From the NCBI GenBank assembly GCA_964563155.1, contig CAZLVL010000002.1, forward strand, positions 114,577 through 178,576: a DNA stretch of 64,000 nt, written 5' to 3'. The notes under the pieces were generated by a model, which was not told the origin of the DNA, made no database searches, and saw nothing but the letters and a program-made list of their open reading frames with translations. The position numbers were made by a program, and so were the translations under genes. Positions 26,296 through 35,533 of the stretch are shown piece by piece (positions within the stretch are counted from its first letter, which is position 1; each line of letters begins with the position of its first letter). The DNA is from DUPQ01 sp964563155 (GTDB lineage: Bacteria; Bacillota; Clostridia; DUPQ01).

Positions 26296-27613
26296 TTTTT
26301 GACCTCTCTTTTCTTAATAATTCTTTACCCATTTTGAAAGATTGGACCAGATGTCTTTTAGCTGGACACACATAAGAACAAACTCCACACTCTATGCAAT
26401 TGCTTATATTAAGTTTTTCCAATTGTTCAACATCTTCTAAAAGAGCATACTTATTCATCATAAGAGGCATTAAGCTCATAGGACAATTTTCAACACATCT
26501 GCCACATCTAATACAAGCTGATTCCTTTTCTAGATTAAGTTCTTTTTTGGTCATAAAGAGAATAGCATTGTTTTGCTTAAGTAGAGGTCTATCAAAATCT
26601 CTAACTGTTAATCCATTCATAGGACCACCATAGAGAATTTTTGTTACATCCTCTTCTGAGCCATCTTCTTTTTTACAATAGTCATAAATATCTCTTATGG
26701 AAGTACCAAATATTATTTCGTAGTTCCCTTTCTTTTCTATGCCTTCTCCATCTATGGTGACTATTCTAGAAACTAAAGGCATACCACTTTTTATATAGTT
26801 GTTAATCATCATTACTGTAGTAATGTTCATTACCACAACCCCTATATCTATAGGAAGACCACCCATGGGAACCTTTCTTCCGGTCAAAGCATATATGAGC
26901 ATCTTTTCTGCCCCTTGGGGATACTTGGTTTTTAATACTAGAGTTTCTATTCGTGAATCACCTTTGCATAAATCTTTTAAGATTTCTACAGCAGGCATTT
27001 TGTCATCCTCAATCCCTATGATGGCTTTTGGAATAGATAGCTTATCTAGACAAAGCTGGATTCCTTGAAATATCTCTTTGGACCTTTCTAAAACAGCCCT
27101 ATAGTCGCATGTTATGAAGGGTTCACATTCTACCGCATTTATAACTAAAAACTCTGGAATTCTATCTCTTGTGTTTAGTTTTACATGGGTAGGAAAACCA
27201 GCTCCACCAAGACCGGTCATTCCACAATCTCTTATGGCTTGTAAGAAAAGTTCCTTGCTTGAGATATCAGGAATTTTAAGGTCAGGTAAAACCTCTTGTT
27301 TGCCATCTGTTTCAATGACAATACTTTTACTTTTCATCCCGTTATATAAAATAACATCCTTTATTTCTTTGACCTGCCCAGACACTCCTGAGTGAATGGG
27401 GGCTGAAACAAAGGCTTCTGAATCCCCTACTTTTTGACCAACATATACATAATCTCCCTTTTTAACAAGAGGAAGACAAGGAGCACCAATGTGTTGTTGC
27501 ATAAAGATTTCTATGGTTTTTGGTAAGGGGAAATTTTCAACAGGGCTGTCAGCTGTAGACTTTTTATGATCTAAAACCACGCCACCTCTAAACTTAAATA
27601 TCTTGTTTATCAT
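26288..27613 (-). CDS. rnfC: Ion-translocating ferredoxin:NAD oxidoreductase subunit C
   Basis: The NADH/FMN-binding peripheral subunit, 441 residues. GLGGAGFPTHVKL is the FMN/NADH site (about residue 140), and two 4Fe-4S motifs, CIRCGRCVENCP and CIECGVCSYVCP, lie near residues 370 and 408. The N-terminal barrel has FRGGVVLDHKK. The ATG at 27613 is preceded by GGGAGAAAG; an upstream TTG at 27625 is in frame but is itself part of that ribosome site. It is the first gene of rnfCDGEAB. TATAAT at 27641-27646 (minus) is a likely -10 box, with a poor -35 in the preceding terminator tail. Confidence 0.96.
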   Translation of the reverse strand: MINKIFKFRGGVVLDHKKSTADSPVENFPLPKTIEIFMQQHIGAPCLPLVKKGDYVYVGQKVGDSEAFVSAPIHSGVSGQVKEIKDVILYNGMKSKSIVIETDGKQEVLPDLKIPDISSKELFLQAIRDCGMTGLGGAGFPTHVKLNTRDRIPEFLVINAVECEPFITCDYRAVLERSKEIFQGIQLCLDKLSIPKAIIGIEDDKMPAVEILKDLCKGDSRIETLVLKTKYPQGAEKMLIYALTGRKVPMGGLPIDIGVVVMNITTVMMINNYIKSGMPLVSRIVTIDGEGIEKKGNYEIIFGTSIRDIYDYCKKEDGSEEDVTKILYGGPMNGLTVRDFDRPLLKQNNAILFMTKKELNLEKESACIRCGRCVENCPMSLMPLMMNKYALLEDVEQLEKLNISNCIECGVCSYVCPAKRHLVQSFKMGKELLRKERSKNG

Positions 27614-27661
27614 TCTTTCTCCCAAAAATTATTCTCCCCCATTATATATCTTTTGTACATA

Positions 27662-27688
27662 AAAAAAAAGGACTTAAAGTCCTTTTTT
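27662..27688 (-). terminator. Rho-independent terminator of the lipoprotein gene
   Basis: AAAAAGGAC and GTCCTTTTT pair around TTAAA, with A and T runs on both sides. It separates the lipoprotein gene from the rnf operon. Confidence 0.88.
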
Positions 27689-27711
27689 TGCTAAAAACCC
27701 TTAGGTTCTTC

Positions 27712-28512
27712 TTATTCTTGTTCAAGCTGAATTCTATATTCATTTAAGGTTTCAGCATATTCTTCATAAGCCATTGAACCGTCTGTTGTAAAGTAGAAAT
27801 ATGTCTGAATCTTTTCTGTAAAAGTACCAATAATATCTTCAAGAGGTATAACTAATTCTTGCTGTTCCTTGTCACCTTTTATCTTGTACATGAAATGAAC
27901 TTGTAAATCTGTTAAATCATCTCCAATGAAAACAAAACTGAAGTTGTCTGTTCTCATTTCGTCTCTGGTAATTTCTTTAGCACCAGCTTCTTCTCTGGCT
28001 TCATCAAATATAATCATGAAGTTGTCCCAGCTTTCAGATTCAGTATCTCTGCCTATTAGTGAAGGTAGGTTGTTAATTAATGTACCATCTATTTCAGATC
28101 CTACTAAAAGGTTTATACCCATGTTAGAAACTTCTGTTTCAAATGCAGTGATATATTGGCAAGAAAATAGATATTCGTTTTGTTGCCATATTTCATAGGT
28201 TTGATAAATCTGTTCATTTCTTTCTGTTTCAGGATTTAAGCCAATTATTTCATTACTTATTCTCAATCTAGCATTCAAAGTCTTTTGTCTACTAGCATTT
28301 TTAAAACCAGAAACTGTAGGTTTTTCAATACCAGGTTCCCCATATCTAGCAGTTGTTATCAAAACAGGTTTTATAACATACTGGTCTTCTAGGGTGTTTT
28401 CTGTGTTAATTGATGGTTTAGGTCTTAGATGATATGGTGTACATGAAGCCAAACCCACAACAAACACAAATATTAGAACAGCCGCCAACGTTAAAATTAA
28501 TTTCCTTCTCAT
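27712..28512 (-). CDS. Lipoprotein of unknown function
   Basis: A 266-residue protein with a lipoprotein signal: basic start MRRK, hydrophobic core, and lipobox L-A-S-C with the modified Cys at residue 24. The mature part is acidic, without repeats or Cys, and has no motif I recognise. A putative strand-rich middle (residues 100-200) and a C-terminal TYFYFTTDGSMAYEEYAETL helix are seen. It would be anchored to the outer face of the membrane. It has its own sigma-A promoter and terminator, and sits just upstream of rnf; a functional link is not established. Confidence 0.8.
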   Translation of the reverse strand: MRRKLILTLAAVLIFVFVVGLASCTPYHLRPKPSINTENTLEDQYVIKPVLITTARYGEPGIEKPTVSGFKNASRQKTLNARLRISNEIIGLNPETERNEQIYQTYEIWQQNEYLFSCQYITAFETEVSNMGINLLVGSEIDGTLINNLPSLIGRDTESESWDNFMIIFDEAREEAGAKEITRDEMRTDNFSFVFIGDDLTDLQVHFMYKIKGDKEQQELVIPLEDIIGTFTEKIQTYFYFTTDGSMAYEEYAETLNEYRIQLEQE

Positions 28513-28565
28513 TTATTCCTCCCAATCAATAAGTAGAGTACTTTATACAAGATTATAGTACAAAT

Positions 28566-28594
28566 ATTATATTACTATTATACATTATTGTAAA
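28566..28594 (-). promoter_or_regulatory. Sigma-A promoter of the lipoprotein gene
   Basis: On the minus strand TTTACA (28594-28589), a 17-nt spacer and TATAAT (28571-28566), about 54 bp before the start codon. Near-consensus. Confidence 0.75.
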
Positions 28595-28729
28595 TCCGTT
28601 TTACAGATTTCTCCATATTGTTTATGTGATGTTTTATAGGAAAATTGTAAGAATGCTCTTTATAGCTGCAAATATTGTTTTTTTACCTTATCTATAAAAA
28701 ATACACATGCTCTAAACATATGTATCTTT

Positions 28730-28806
28730 TGGCACGCCCGGGAGAGTTCGAATCCCCAACCTTTTGATCCGTAGTCAAACGCTCTATCCAATTGAGCTAC
28801 GGGCGC
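28730..28806 (-). tRNA. tRNA-Arg (anticodon ACG)
   Basis: The minus strand folds as a full cloverleaf: acceptor GCGCCCG with CGGGCGT (a G-T first pair), D-arm GCTCAATTGGATAGAGC, and anticodon stem TTTGA/TCAAA with loop CTACGGA giving ACG. The T-arm has loop TTCGAAC, the discriminator is G, and CCA is encoded (28732-28730). 77 nt. Confidence 0.94.
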
Positions 28807-28817
28807 ATGCAAATTGT

Positions 28818-28846
28818 ATATTAATACTTTTTTTGTGGTTTTACAA
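28818..28846 (-). promoter_or_regulatory. Promoter of tRNA-Arg
   Basis: TTGTAA (28846-28841), 17-nt spacer, TAATAT (28823-28818) on the minus strand, 12 bp upstream of the mature 5' end. Confidence 0.6.
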
Positions 28847-28903
28847 GGTCTAAACCATTTAATTTGTATATAGCTTTTGATTGTATTTAAATTTTTCTTA
28901 GCA

Positions 28904-28932
28904 TTTACTAAAGACTTTTAATTTTATATAAT
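28904..28932 (+). promoter_or_regulatory. Sigma-A promoter of the DnaD-type gene
   Basis: TTTACT (28904-28909), 17-nt spacer, TATAAT (28927-28932), followed 22 bp later by the start codon with AAGGAAAT between. Confidence 0.7.
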
Positions 28933-28953
28933 AGTAAAACAAGGAAATTTTTT

Positions 28954-30159
28954 ATGAAAAAGAGATTTGACCCCAAAGCCATTTTATATACCGATACCTT
29001 AACACCTGACCTTTTCCTGTCAGAATATCTTCCTTTACTTACATCTGATGCAGTAAAAATATATATGTATTCTATGTTTTTATGGAAAACCGAAGGGGAA
29101 GTAACTATTTTAAAACTAGAAAATAGACTTTCCTTTTCAAAAGAAAAAATCCTATCTGCCTTAGAAGAACTTAGCCAAAAGGAAATTATAACTTTGGTAG
29201 GTCAAGATATCCTTTTAAATGATATAAAAAGAATTGAATTAGATAGACTATATAAGGAAAAAACCAGCCTTGATAAGCAGTATATAGGTGAAAAGGAAGC
29301 TGTCATTTCTGCTATTAACAATCAATTCTTCGATGGGAATATGCCCATATACATGTATGCAAACATTGAAACTTGGTTTCAAAAGTATAAGTTTGAAGAT
29401 GCTGTTATGATGATGCTTTTTACAGTTTGTAAGGAAAATGGGGTATTAACAAACAGTTATATAGAAACTGTAGCTAAAGACTGGTTTGAAAATGGTGTTA
29501 AAACAGAATTTGATTTGGTAGAGATGTTTGACCGTAGGGAAAAAATGAAGGACTCCTATTCCAAGATACAAAAAATGCTCAATAGAAAAACTGCCTTTAC
29601 CCGTTTTGAAACAGATATTATAAATAAGTGGTTTAATGAATTTAATTTTTCCTATGAAATAGTGGAAGAAGCCCTTAAAAAAACCACTAGAATTTCTAAC
29701 CCCAACATTGCCTACGTAGATAAGATACTTACTACCTGGTATGAAAACCAATTTGAATCCATTGAGGATGTTAAAAAAGAAAATGCCTTAAAAGACTTAA
29801 CTACAAATGACTTAAGAATGATGGTCCATGAGCACTATCAAGAGATTAATTTGAAAAACTCTATGCTGTTTGAGACAAGAAAGTCTGAAGTTTTCGCAAA
29901 AGTTCCTAGAATTGAAGCCCTTTATAATGAAATAAATGACCTTTACTTTAAGCAAGCCTTTTCTGTGGATAAAAAATCTGTGGCAGAAGAAATTAAAGAT
30001 AAAAAATATGAGATGTCTTTACTTTTTGAAAAGCACAAAATTCCAGAAAACTATTTAACCAGATCCTATGATTGTAATATTTGTAAAGATACAGGAATTG
30101 ACAATGGAAAGGATTGTTCTTGCAAACTAGACTTTCTTAAATCCATTTCTAATAAGTAG
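28954..30159 (+). CDS. DnaD/DnaB-type replication initiation protein with C-terminal Cys motif
   Basis: A 401-residue protein. The N-terminal part (about 20-90) is a winged-helix region with KIYMYSMFLWKTEG. Two DnaD-like C-terminal domains follow (about 110-175 and 205-270, each with helix-rich W-F-E/F-N-E motifs such as INKWFNEFNFSYEIVEEAL). These proteins help load the replicative helicase. The extreme C-terminus carries CNICKDTG and CSC, a four-Cys module like the zinc-binding N-terminus of DnaC/DnaI helicase loaders, which is unusual here. No helicase-loader ATPase gene follows. It is monocistronic next to tRNA-Arg. Confidence 0.82.
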   Translation: MKKRFDPKAILYTDTLTPDLFLSEYLPLLTSDAVKIYMYSMFLWKTEGEVTILKLENRLSFSKEKILSALEELSQKEIITLVGQDILLNDIKRIELDRLYKEKTSLDKQYIGEKEAVISAINNQFFDGNMPIYMYANIETWFQKYKFEDAVMMMLFTVCKENGVLTNSYIETVAKDWFENGVKTEFDLVEMFDRREKMKDSYSKIQKMLNRKTAFTRFETDIINKWFNEFNFSYEIVEEALKKTTRISNPNIAYVDKILTTWYENQFESIEDVKKENALKDLTTNDLRMMVHEHYQEINLKNSMLFETRKSEVFAKVPRIEALYNEINDLYFKQAFSVDKKSVAEEIKDKKYEMSLLFEKHKIPENYLTRSYDCNICKDTGIDNGKDCSCKLDFLKSISNK

Positions 30160-30198
30160 TTAAAATAATCAGAAGTTTAATTTTTTGATTTTTTTCTT

Positions 30199-32061
30199 TT
30201 ACTCTATGGCTATTATTGAAGTAGTAGCCTCTTTTTTATAGTTAAAATCATCTTTATCTGTGGCAAAAAAGAAGATTTGTCTGGTTTTTGATAAGTCCAA
30301 GAGAAACTCATAAGCTCTACTTCTTCTTTCTTTGTCAAAATAGACCAAGGCCTCATCTAAAAAGAGGGGAACTCTTTCATTTAAATCTAAACTTTCCAAA
30401 CAAGCAAGCCTAAAGGACAAATAGACTTGTCTTAGAGTTCCTTGGGAAAAAGAATCAATCTTCCTTATTTTATTTTCATATTCATTGCTTAAACTCAAAT
30501 CTTTTCCAATCTTAATTCCCTTGTATTTACCGCTAGTGATTTTTGAAAGATATTTGTTAAGTAAAATATTGATCTTTGGTAGTCTTTCTCTTTTTATTAT
30601 ATTAGCTGCTTCTTCTAGGCCTTTAATGGCTTGTTTAATGGCTTCTTGCTCTTTTAAAATAGCATTTATATCTTCTTCTATTTCACTTACCTTTTCTTCT
30701 TGTTCTGCAATGCTTAAGTTTTCTTCATAAAAGCGATTTATAGCTGCATTTATTACTGCTAGGTCTTGCTTCAAACTATCTAGACTCTTCTCATTTTCTT
30801 TTTCTTTCAAAGACAAATCCTTTAAATCTGTCTCATAAAAGCTTTGCTTTTCATAAAGACTCTCTATATCAGCTACATCTTCTTTTAATAATATGTCTTC
30901 AATTAAATCTTCATAGTGGCCCACTATCTCTAAAAAAGCTAAATTATCTTGTTCATCAATTTCCTTTTTTTCTATTTTTCTTCCCTTGTACCTGTATTTA
31001 TCTTTAAGGCTTTTCTTTTTAAGAAGCACAAATATATATCCAGTTAAACTTACTAGAAAGAGGCTAACAAAAAGCCACTTATCTGGCATTGGTAAGCTGT
31101 AGGAAAGGATAATAAAAACTCCTGCTAGGATAGTAAACAAGAATAAGACAATCTTAGCTATCTTCAGACCTTTATGAATATCTTGCTTATCTTGTCTCTT
31201 AAAACTAGCTTCATTATCCCAGTTTTCTAAAATCTTTTCTTTTTTTAAGTTATCTATCTTATTTTTATACTCATGAACTTTTTCAATACTTTTTGATGTC
31301 TCTTCATATATTTTATGGCTTTGTTCCTTTTGGAGATTTGTTTTAGCTTTTTCAATTTTCTTTTCAAGTTTTCTTTTTTCTTCTAGGTATTCATAAGCTT
31401 TTAAGTTTTCTTGTCTCATTCTTTCTAGCTCTTGTTTTTCCCTAGATAGTTCTTCTTCTTTTAGGTTAAAGGGTCTTGCTTTAGTTCTAGTATTTCCTAA
31501 AGAGGTGTCATATTTTTTTAAAGCATTTATGGCATCTGTTATGGATATATCCTCTTGTCCACTTTCACCAATGTTTATTAGTTTTTGAGCTAGCTCAGCT
31601 TTACTTTCATAATTTACTATACTTTTATCTTGACCTATAAAGGCTGTGTTGATAAAGGTATCTAAATCAAGGCCTAAAAGATCTTCTCCCACTAGGTCCA
31701 AAGATTTATCAAAAGAAAACTTATATGATATTTCTTGATTTTCTTGATCAAAGATTTGAATACTCTTGTTTTCAAAATCTCTTTCTATACGTAATAGTCC
31801 CCACTTTTCTGTTTGAACTATTAGATAGCCTCCATATTGGTCTGTATACCAAGGCTTATACTTTCTATACTCTGGTATTGAACCATCTTTTCCCTCTCTC
31901 TCATTTTTTTTGTGGCCGTAGAGTATGGCTTTTATAAAAGACATAAGGGTGGTTTTTCCCCCTTCATTAGGCCCAATAAGAAGATTCATACCTTCATGAA
32001 AATCAAAGGTCTTATCTATAAACTTTCCATATCCAAAAATATGTGCACTTAAAATTTCCAT
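30199..32061 (-). CDS. YhaN/SbcC-like AAA ATPase with membrane helices
   Basis: A 620-residue SMC-like ATPase. The N-terminal head starts HIFGYGKFIDK and has Walker A GPNEGGKTT (about residue 32). Long coiled coils follow (about 190-290 and 390-490), interrupted by two hydrophobic segments near residues 302-322 and 331-350. The C-terminal head has FSQGTLRQVYLSFRLA as the signature and VPLFLDEALVYFD as Walker B. It pairs with the nuclease gene just upstream (13-bp overlap of reading frames), as YhaN with YhaO or SbcC with SbcD. It is shorter than typical YhaN (over 900 residues). The role in DNA end processing is inferred from the pair. Confidence 0.83.
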   Translation of the reverse strand: MEILSAHIFGYGKFIDKTFDFHEGMNLLIGPNEGGKTTLMSFIKAILYGHKKNEREGKDGSIPEYRKYKPWYTDQYGGYLIVQTEKWGLLRIERDFENKSIQIFDQENQEISYKFSFDKSLDLVGEDLLGLDLDTFINTAFIGQDKSIVNYESKAELAQKLINIGESGQEDISITDAINALKKYDTSLGNTRTKARPFNLKEEELSREKQELERMRQENLKAYEYLEEKRKLEKKIEKAKTNLQKEQSHKIYEETSKSIEKVHEYKNKIDNLKKEKILENWDNEASFKRQDKQDIHKGLKIAKIVLFLFTILAGVFIILSYSLPMPDKWLFVSLFLVSLTGYIFVLLKKKSLKDKYRYKGRKIEKKEIDEQDNLAFLEIVGHYEDLIEDILLKEDVADIESLYEKQSFYETDLKDLSLKEKENEKSLDSLKQDLAVINAAINRFYEENLSIAEQEEKVSEIEEDINAILKEQEAIKQAIKGLEEAANIIKRERLPKINILLNKYLSKITSGKYKGIKIGKDLSLSNEYENKIRKIDSFSQGTLRQVYLSFRLACLESLDLNERVPLFLDEALVYFDKERRSRAYEFLLDLSKTRQIFFFATDKDDFNYKKEATTSIIAIE

Positions 32062-33104
32062 AACTCTTCTAAATTTTCTTTGTCCAATGCCCTTTTCCCT
32101 AAGTCTAAAGCTCTATTGAGAATCTCCTTTTCTTCACTGTTAGTGGAATCTAACTTGTTCTTAATCAGATTTTCAAACAGCTCTTTAAGACCAAAGGCCT
32201 CATTTTTATAAGCTTCTTTTTTCTTTTCTATGGTCTCATCTATTATCTCTACAAAATCATAGTGACTAAATTCAGGCACTTCTTGCTTATCATCTCTAAG
32301 GCCCTTTAGAGTAATTCTATAAAAGTCTCTTGTTGAAGGATATTGTTTTTCAAATTCTTTTATTTCTTCTAAGCTTAAAGTGAGGTTAATAAATTTCCTA
32401 TCATCACTTTTTACAAATTCCGCCTTCTGGTCTTCTAGATTTTTCTTAAAATAGCCATGGTCTCCTTCTTGGTCAAAGCTTAGAGCACATAGACTACCTG
32501 GATTATATACATTATCTTTTTTATACATCCTATGATTATGTCCTAAGGCCACATAGTCAAAAGCTATTTTTTCTAATTTATTTGAAGATACCTGGTTGTA
32601 TGTAGAAATGCTTAAATCCACATCCCCATGTAAGAGTAAAATGTTGTAATAGGTAGGATCTATTCTAAAAGATTCCAAAACTTCTAGTTGGCCTCCTCCT
32701 GTATCATAGCCTATTCCATATACCCTAACTTTTTCCTCTTCAAAACTCACATAAGACTTATGCCTTCCTAAAATATGGACATTAGAAGCCCAATCAAAAG
32801 ATGCATAATAGGAGTTTTTGGCTAGGGGGTCATGGTTTCCTGCAATCAATACTATTTGACTATTTATACTCTCAAAGAGTCCATTAATCTCTTTTATTCT
32901 TTTTAAAGGAGTGTAATTGTGCTCATAGAGATCTCCACAAATGAATATAAAATTTGGTTCCTCTCTTTTAGCTTTTAAAAGGACATCTAAAAAACATGAA
33001 TAAACTTCGTCTCTTCTTTTTAGGGGCAATCCTCTTTTTTTAGCTAGAAAATGATAAGGGGAATCTAGATGTATATCAGCTAGATGAAAAAAACTTATAT
33101 TCAT
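32049..33104 (-). CDS. DNA-repair metallophosphoesterase, YhaO/SbcD-like
   Basis: A 351-residue calcineurin-like phosphoesterase with the motif set F-H-L-A-D-I-H-L-D-S (residues 5-14), F-I-C-G-D-L-Y-E-H (about 55), LIAGNHDP (about 90), LLHGDVD (about 165) and ALGHNHR (about 193), together forming the two-metal site of Mre11/SbcD nucleases. Start 33104 follows GAGGAG directly; the acpS stop codon lies between the ribosome site and the start. Its 3' end overlaps the ATPase gene by 13 bp, indicating a two-subunit complex. Confidence 0.88.
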   Translation of the reverse strand: MNISFFHLADIHLDSPYHFLAKKRGLPLKRRDEVYSCFLDVLLKAKREEPNFIFICGDLYEHNYTPLKRIKEINGLFESINSQIVLIAGNHDPLAKNSYYASFDWASNVHILGRHKSYVSFEEEKVRVYGIGYDTGGGQLEVLESFRIDPTYYNILLLHGDVDLSISTYNQVSSNKLEKIAFDYVALGHNHRMYKKDNVYNPGSLCALSFDQEGDHGYFKKNLEDQKAEFVKSDDRKFINLTLSLEEIKEFEKQYPSTRDFYRITLKGLRDDKQEVPEFSHYDFVEIIDETIEKKKEAYKNEAFGLKELFENLIKNKLDSTNSEEKEILNRALDLGKRALDKENLEELWKF

Positions 33105-33105
33105 T

Positions 33106-33486
33106 TTACTCCTCTTCAAAGGTAATTATGACATTAGCAATTGAGTATTCTTTTACATGGGAAAGGCTAATGGAAATTTCTTTAAGTGTGGGGAAAAGAG
33201 CCTTTACCTTTTCACTCAAATTAACCAAGGGCTTTTTATTTTGATTGTTTAATATCTCAATATCTATAAAACTAATATCCTTACCAAAGCCAAGGCCTAA
33301 GGCCTTTGCAACTGCCTCTTTACCTGCAAACCTTGCGGCAAAGCTCTCATACTTTTGAGCCTTTTTTGATAAACAATATTCAATTTCTTTAGCACTATAA
33401 TTTTTCTCGATAAATCTTTTGTTCTTTATGATTGCTTCTTGGATTCTTCTATTTTCTATTATGTCGGTGCCACAGCTTACTCTCAT
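33106..33486 (-). CDS. acpS: Holo-[acyl-carrier-protein] synthase
   Basis: Transfers 4'-phosphopantetheine from CoA to acyl carrier protein. The 126 residues show CGTDIIENRRI with the Mg-binding Asp at the N-terminus and FAARFAGKEAVAKALG with the second acidic ligand near residue 55, then SLSHVKEYSIA. It overlaps ispE by 4 bp and is tightly followed by the nuclease gene, forming a mixed housekeeping operon. Confidence 0.95.
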   Translation of the reverse strand: MRVSCGTDIIENRRIQEAIIKNKRFIEKNYSAKEIEYCLSKKAQKYESFAARFAGKEAVAKALGLGFGKDISFIDIEILNNQNKKPLVNLSEKVKALFPTLKEISISLSHVKEYSIANVIITFEEE

Positions 33487-34337
33487 TTTAAACCTTCCGC
33501 ACTTTTGGTTATGTAGATATTTACATATTTTCCCAACAAGCTGGTATAAGCAAAGCTAGCTTCTCTCATTTCCTTGTATAAGGCTACAACCGCTGAACCA
33601 GAGCCGGTCATAAAAGCAGTTATGGGTTTTGTGTTTTTAAGGTCCTCTAGAGCTATAGCTATAGAGGGCTTATGAGGTACTACAGCATCTTCAAAAATAT
33701 TGATAACCTTATCTTTTAAGGCTAGAGCATTATTCTTTTCAACCTGCTCTTGAATGTAGTCCATATCAGGCCTTTTCTTTTCTTTCAATTTCCCATATTC
33801 TTTATAGGCCCATTTGGTTTCTACCGAATCCTTTGGCTTTATAATCACAAACCAATTATTAGAAAAGTCCTTAAGGGGCTTTAAAATATCACCCTTGCCA
33901 GTAACCCTTTGGGTTCCCCCTCTAACACAAAAGGCCACATCAGACCCTATCTCTGTTGCCATCTCTTCTAATTCTTCGATGGTTAAACCGGTATTGAATA
34001 AAAAGTTTAAACCTCTTAGGGTAGCAGCTGCATCAGCACTACCTCCTCCTAAACCTGCAAAAACTGGAATAGTTTTATAGAGATCAATTTTGATACCCTT
34101 TTTAATTCCAGTTTTGTTTAGAAATAGTTTTGTAGCTATATATGCTGAATTTTCATTTTTCTTAATGCTTGTATCGTCACACCAAAAGGCAATCCCCTTT
34201 TCTTGTTCAGTAAAGGTTATTCGGTCTCCCAGCTCAACTGTTTGCATTATGGTGTCAATCTCATGATAACGGTCAGGCCTAAGACCCTTTATGTCCATGC
34301 CAATATTAATTTTTGCATGAGCCTTTTGTACAATCAT
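33483..34337 (-). CDS. ispE: 4-diphosphocytidyl-2-C-methyl-D-erythritol kinase
   Basis: GHMP-family kinase of the MEP isoprenoid route, 284 residues. It opens with KAHAKINIGMDIKGLRPDRYHEIDTIM, has the ATP loop PVFAGLGGGSADAAA (about residue 90) and the C-terminal MTGSGSAVVALY motif. It starts 1 bp after the tdh stop, so both are cotranscribed. Other MEP genes are not in the window. Confidence 0.96.
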   Translation of the reverse strand: MIVQKAHAKINIGMDIKGLRPDRYHEIDTIMQTVELGDRITFTEQEKGIAFWCDDTSIKKNENSAYIATKLFLNKTGIKKGIKIDLYKTIPVFAGLGGGSADAAATLRGLNFLFNTGLTIEELEEMATEIGSDVAFCVRGGTQRVTGKGDILKPLKDFSNNWFVIIKPKDSVETKWAYKEYGKLKEKKRPDMDYIQEQVEKNNALALKDKVINIFEDAVVPHKPSIAIALEDLKNTKPITAFMTGSGSAVVALYKEMREASFAYTSLLGKYVNIYITKSAEGLK

Positions 34338-34338
34338 C

Positions 34339-35370
34339 TTAAAAGTCCAATACTACTTTTACCGCTGTACCCTCTTGCATCATTTTGAAAGCATCATTAA
34401 TATCTTCCATTGGTATTTCATGAGTTATTACATGATCTATAAAAGAAGAATTGTCCTTAAGGAAATTTTGCATTTGATACCAGGTTTCATACATTCTTCT
34501 TCCATTAATTCCTCTTAAGGTTATACCTTTAAAAATAATGTCTTTACCTAAGTCGAGGGTTACATTTCCTGGAGGTATACCTAAAATAGCCATATCTCCT
34601 CCATTTTCAATAAGTTCCAATCCTAGTTGAAGGGCAGATGGAAAGCCACTCATTTCAAGAACAACCTCTGGCTTATTCCCCTTAAAGGCTTCCATTATTT
34701 GTTCTTTATGGTCTTTTTCTAAGGGATTTATTACCACATCAGCTCCCGCTTTTCTTGCTAGCTCAGCTTTAAAAGGATGAGGTTCACTTACAACCAATCG
34801 GGCAGCTCCAAAGTTTCTTGCAATTGCTGTAGCAAAAAGACCAATAGAACCTGCTCCAGTTATTAAAACATCTCTTGAAGAAATAGGCTGAGAGGCCACT
34901 GTATGCATGGCATTTCCCAAAGGATCCATAATGGCTGCATGTCTATCTTCAATCTTATCGTCTAGTGGCCAAACATTATAGGCGGGCATTTTTATATATT
35001 CTGCAAAACACCCATCCCTATCAACCCCTATAATCTCCACATCCTCGCAAATGTGTCCTCTTCCTGTCCTACAAAGCTTACACTTTTGGCAGGTTATATG
35101 TCCTTCTGCTGATACTCTTTGTCCAACATAAAGAGAGGTAACACTTTTACCCACTTCCACTATTTCACCTGCAAACTCATGTCCAATAGTTAAAGGGGGC
35201 TTAATTCGATTTTGTGACCATTCATCCCAGGTGTAAATATGGAAATCTGTGCCACAAAGACCTGCTTTTTTCACTTTTATTAATACTTCATTTTCATTGA
35301 TTTCAGGTACAGGTTTGTTCGTTAGAACTATGTTGCCCTTACCCTCTTTTTCTTTAATAATAGCTTTCAT
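34339..35370 (-). CDS. tdh: L-threonine 3-dehydrogenase (zinc-dependent)
   Basis: A 343-residue medium-chain dehydrogenase. Visible features are CGTDFHIYTWDEW and GHEFAGEIVEVG (catalytic zinc), the structural zinc cysteines in CQKCKLCRTGRGHIC, the NAD loop GAGSIGLFA, and the threonine-dehydrogenase-type LGIPPG and MYETWYQM segments, which match Tdh more than other alcohol dehydrogenases. It oxidises threonine to 2-amino-3-ketobutyrate. The ligase gene kbl is not adjacent. It heads the tdh-ispE-acpS-nuclease-ATPase run, an odd mixture that suggests transcriptional convenience rather than shared function. Confidence 0.9.
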   Translation of the reverse strand: MKAIIKEKEGKGNIVLTNKPVPEINENEVLIKVKKAGLCGTDFHIYTWDEWSQNRIKPPLTIGHEFAGEIVEVGKSVTSLYVGQRVSAEGHITCQKCKLCRTGRGHICEDVEIIGVDRDGCFAEYIKMPAYNVWPLDDKIEDRHAAIMDPLGNAMHTVASQPISSRDVLITGAGSIGLFATAIARNFGAARLVVSEPHPFKAELARKAGADVVINPLEKDHKEQIMEAFKGNKPEVVLEMSGFPSALQLGLELIENGGDMAILGIPPGNVTLDLGKDIIFKGITLRGINGRRMYETWYQMQNFLKDNSSFIDHVITHEIPMEDINDAFKMMQEGTAVKVVLDF

Positions 35371-35533
35371 AAAATCTCCTTAAAATACCCCTTGATTTTA
35401 TCATATTAAAGGGTAAATGTTAATTACTTTGCTTTCTTTTCCTTTTTTTGTTTAGCTCCTTTTAGCCTATTTAACTTATCCACTTTTATCTTTTACTGCT
35501 TAAAATCTAGGTAAATAGTGTATAATTTTACTT

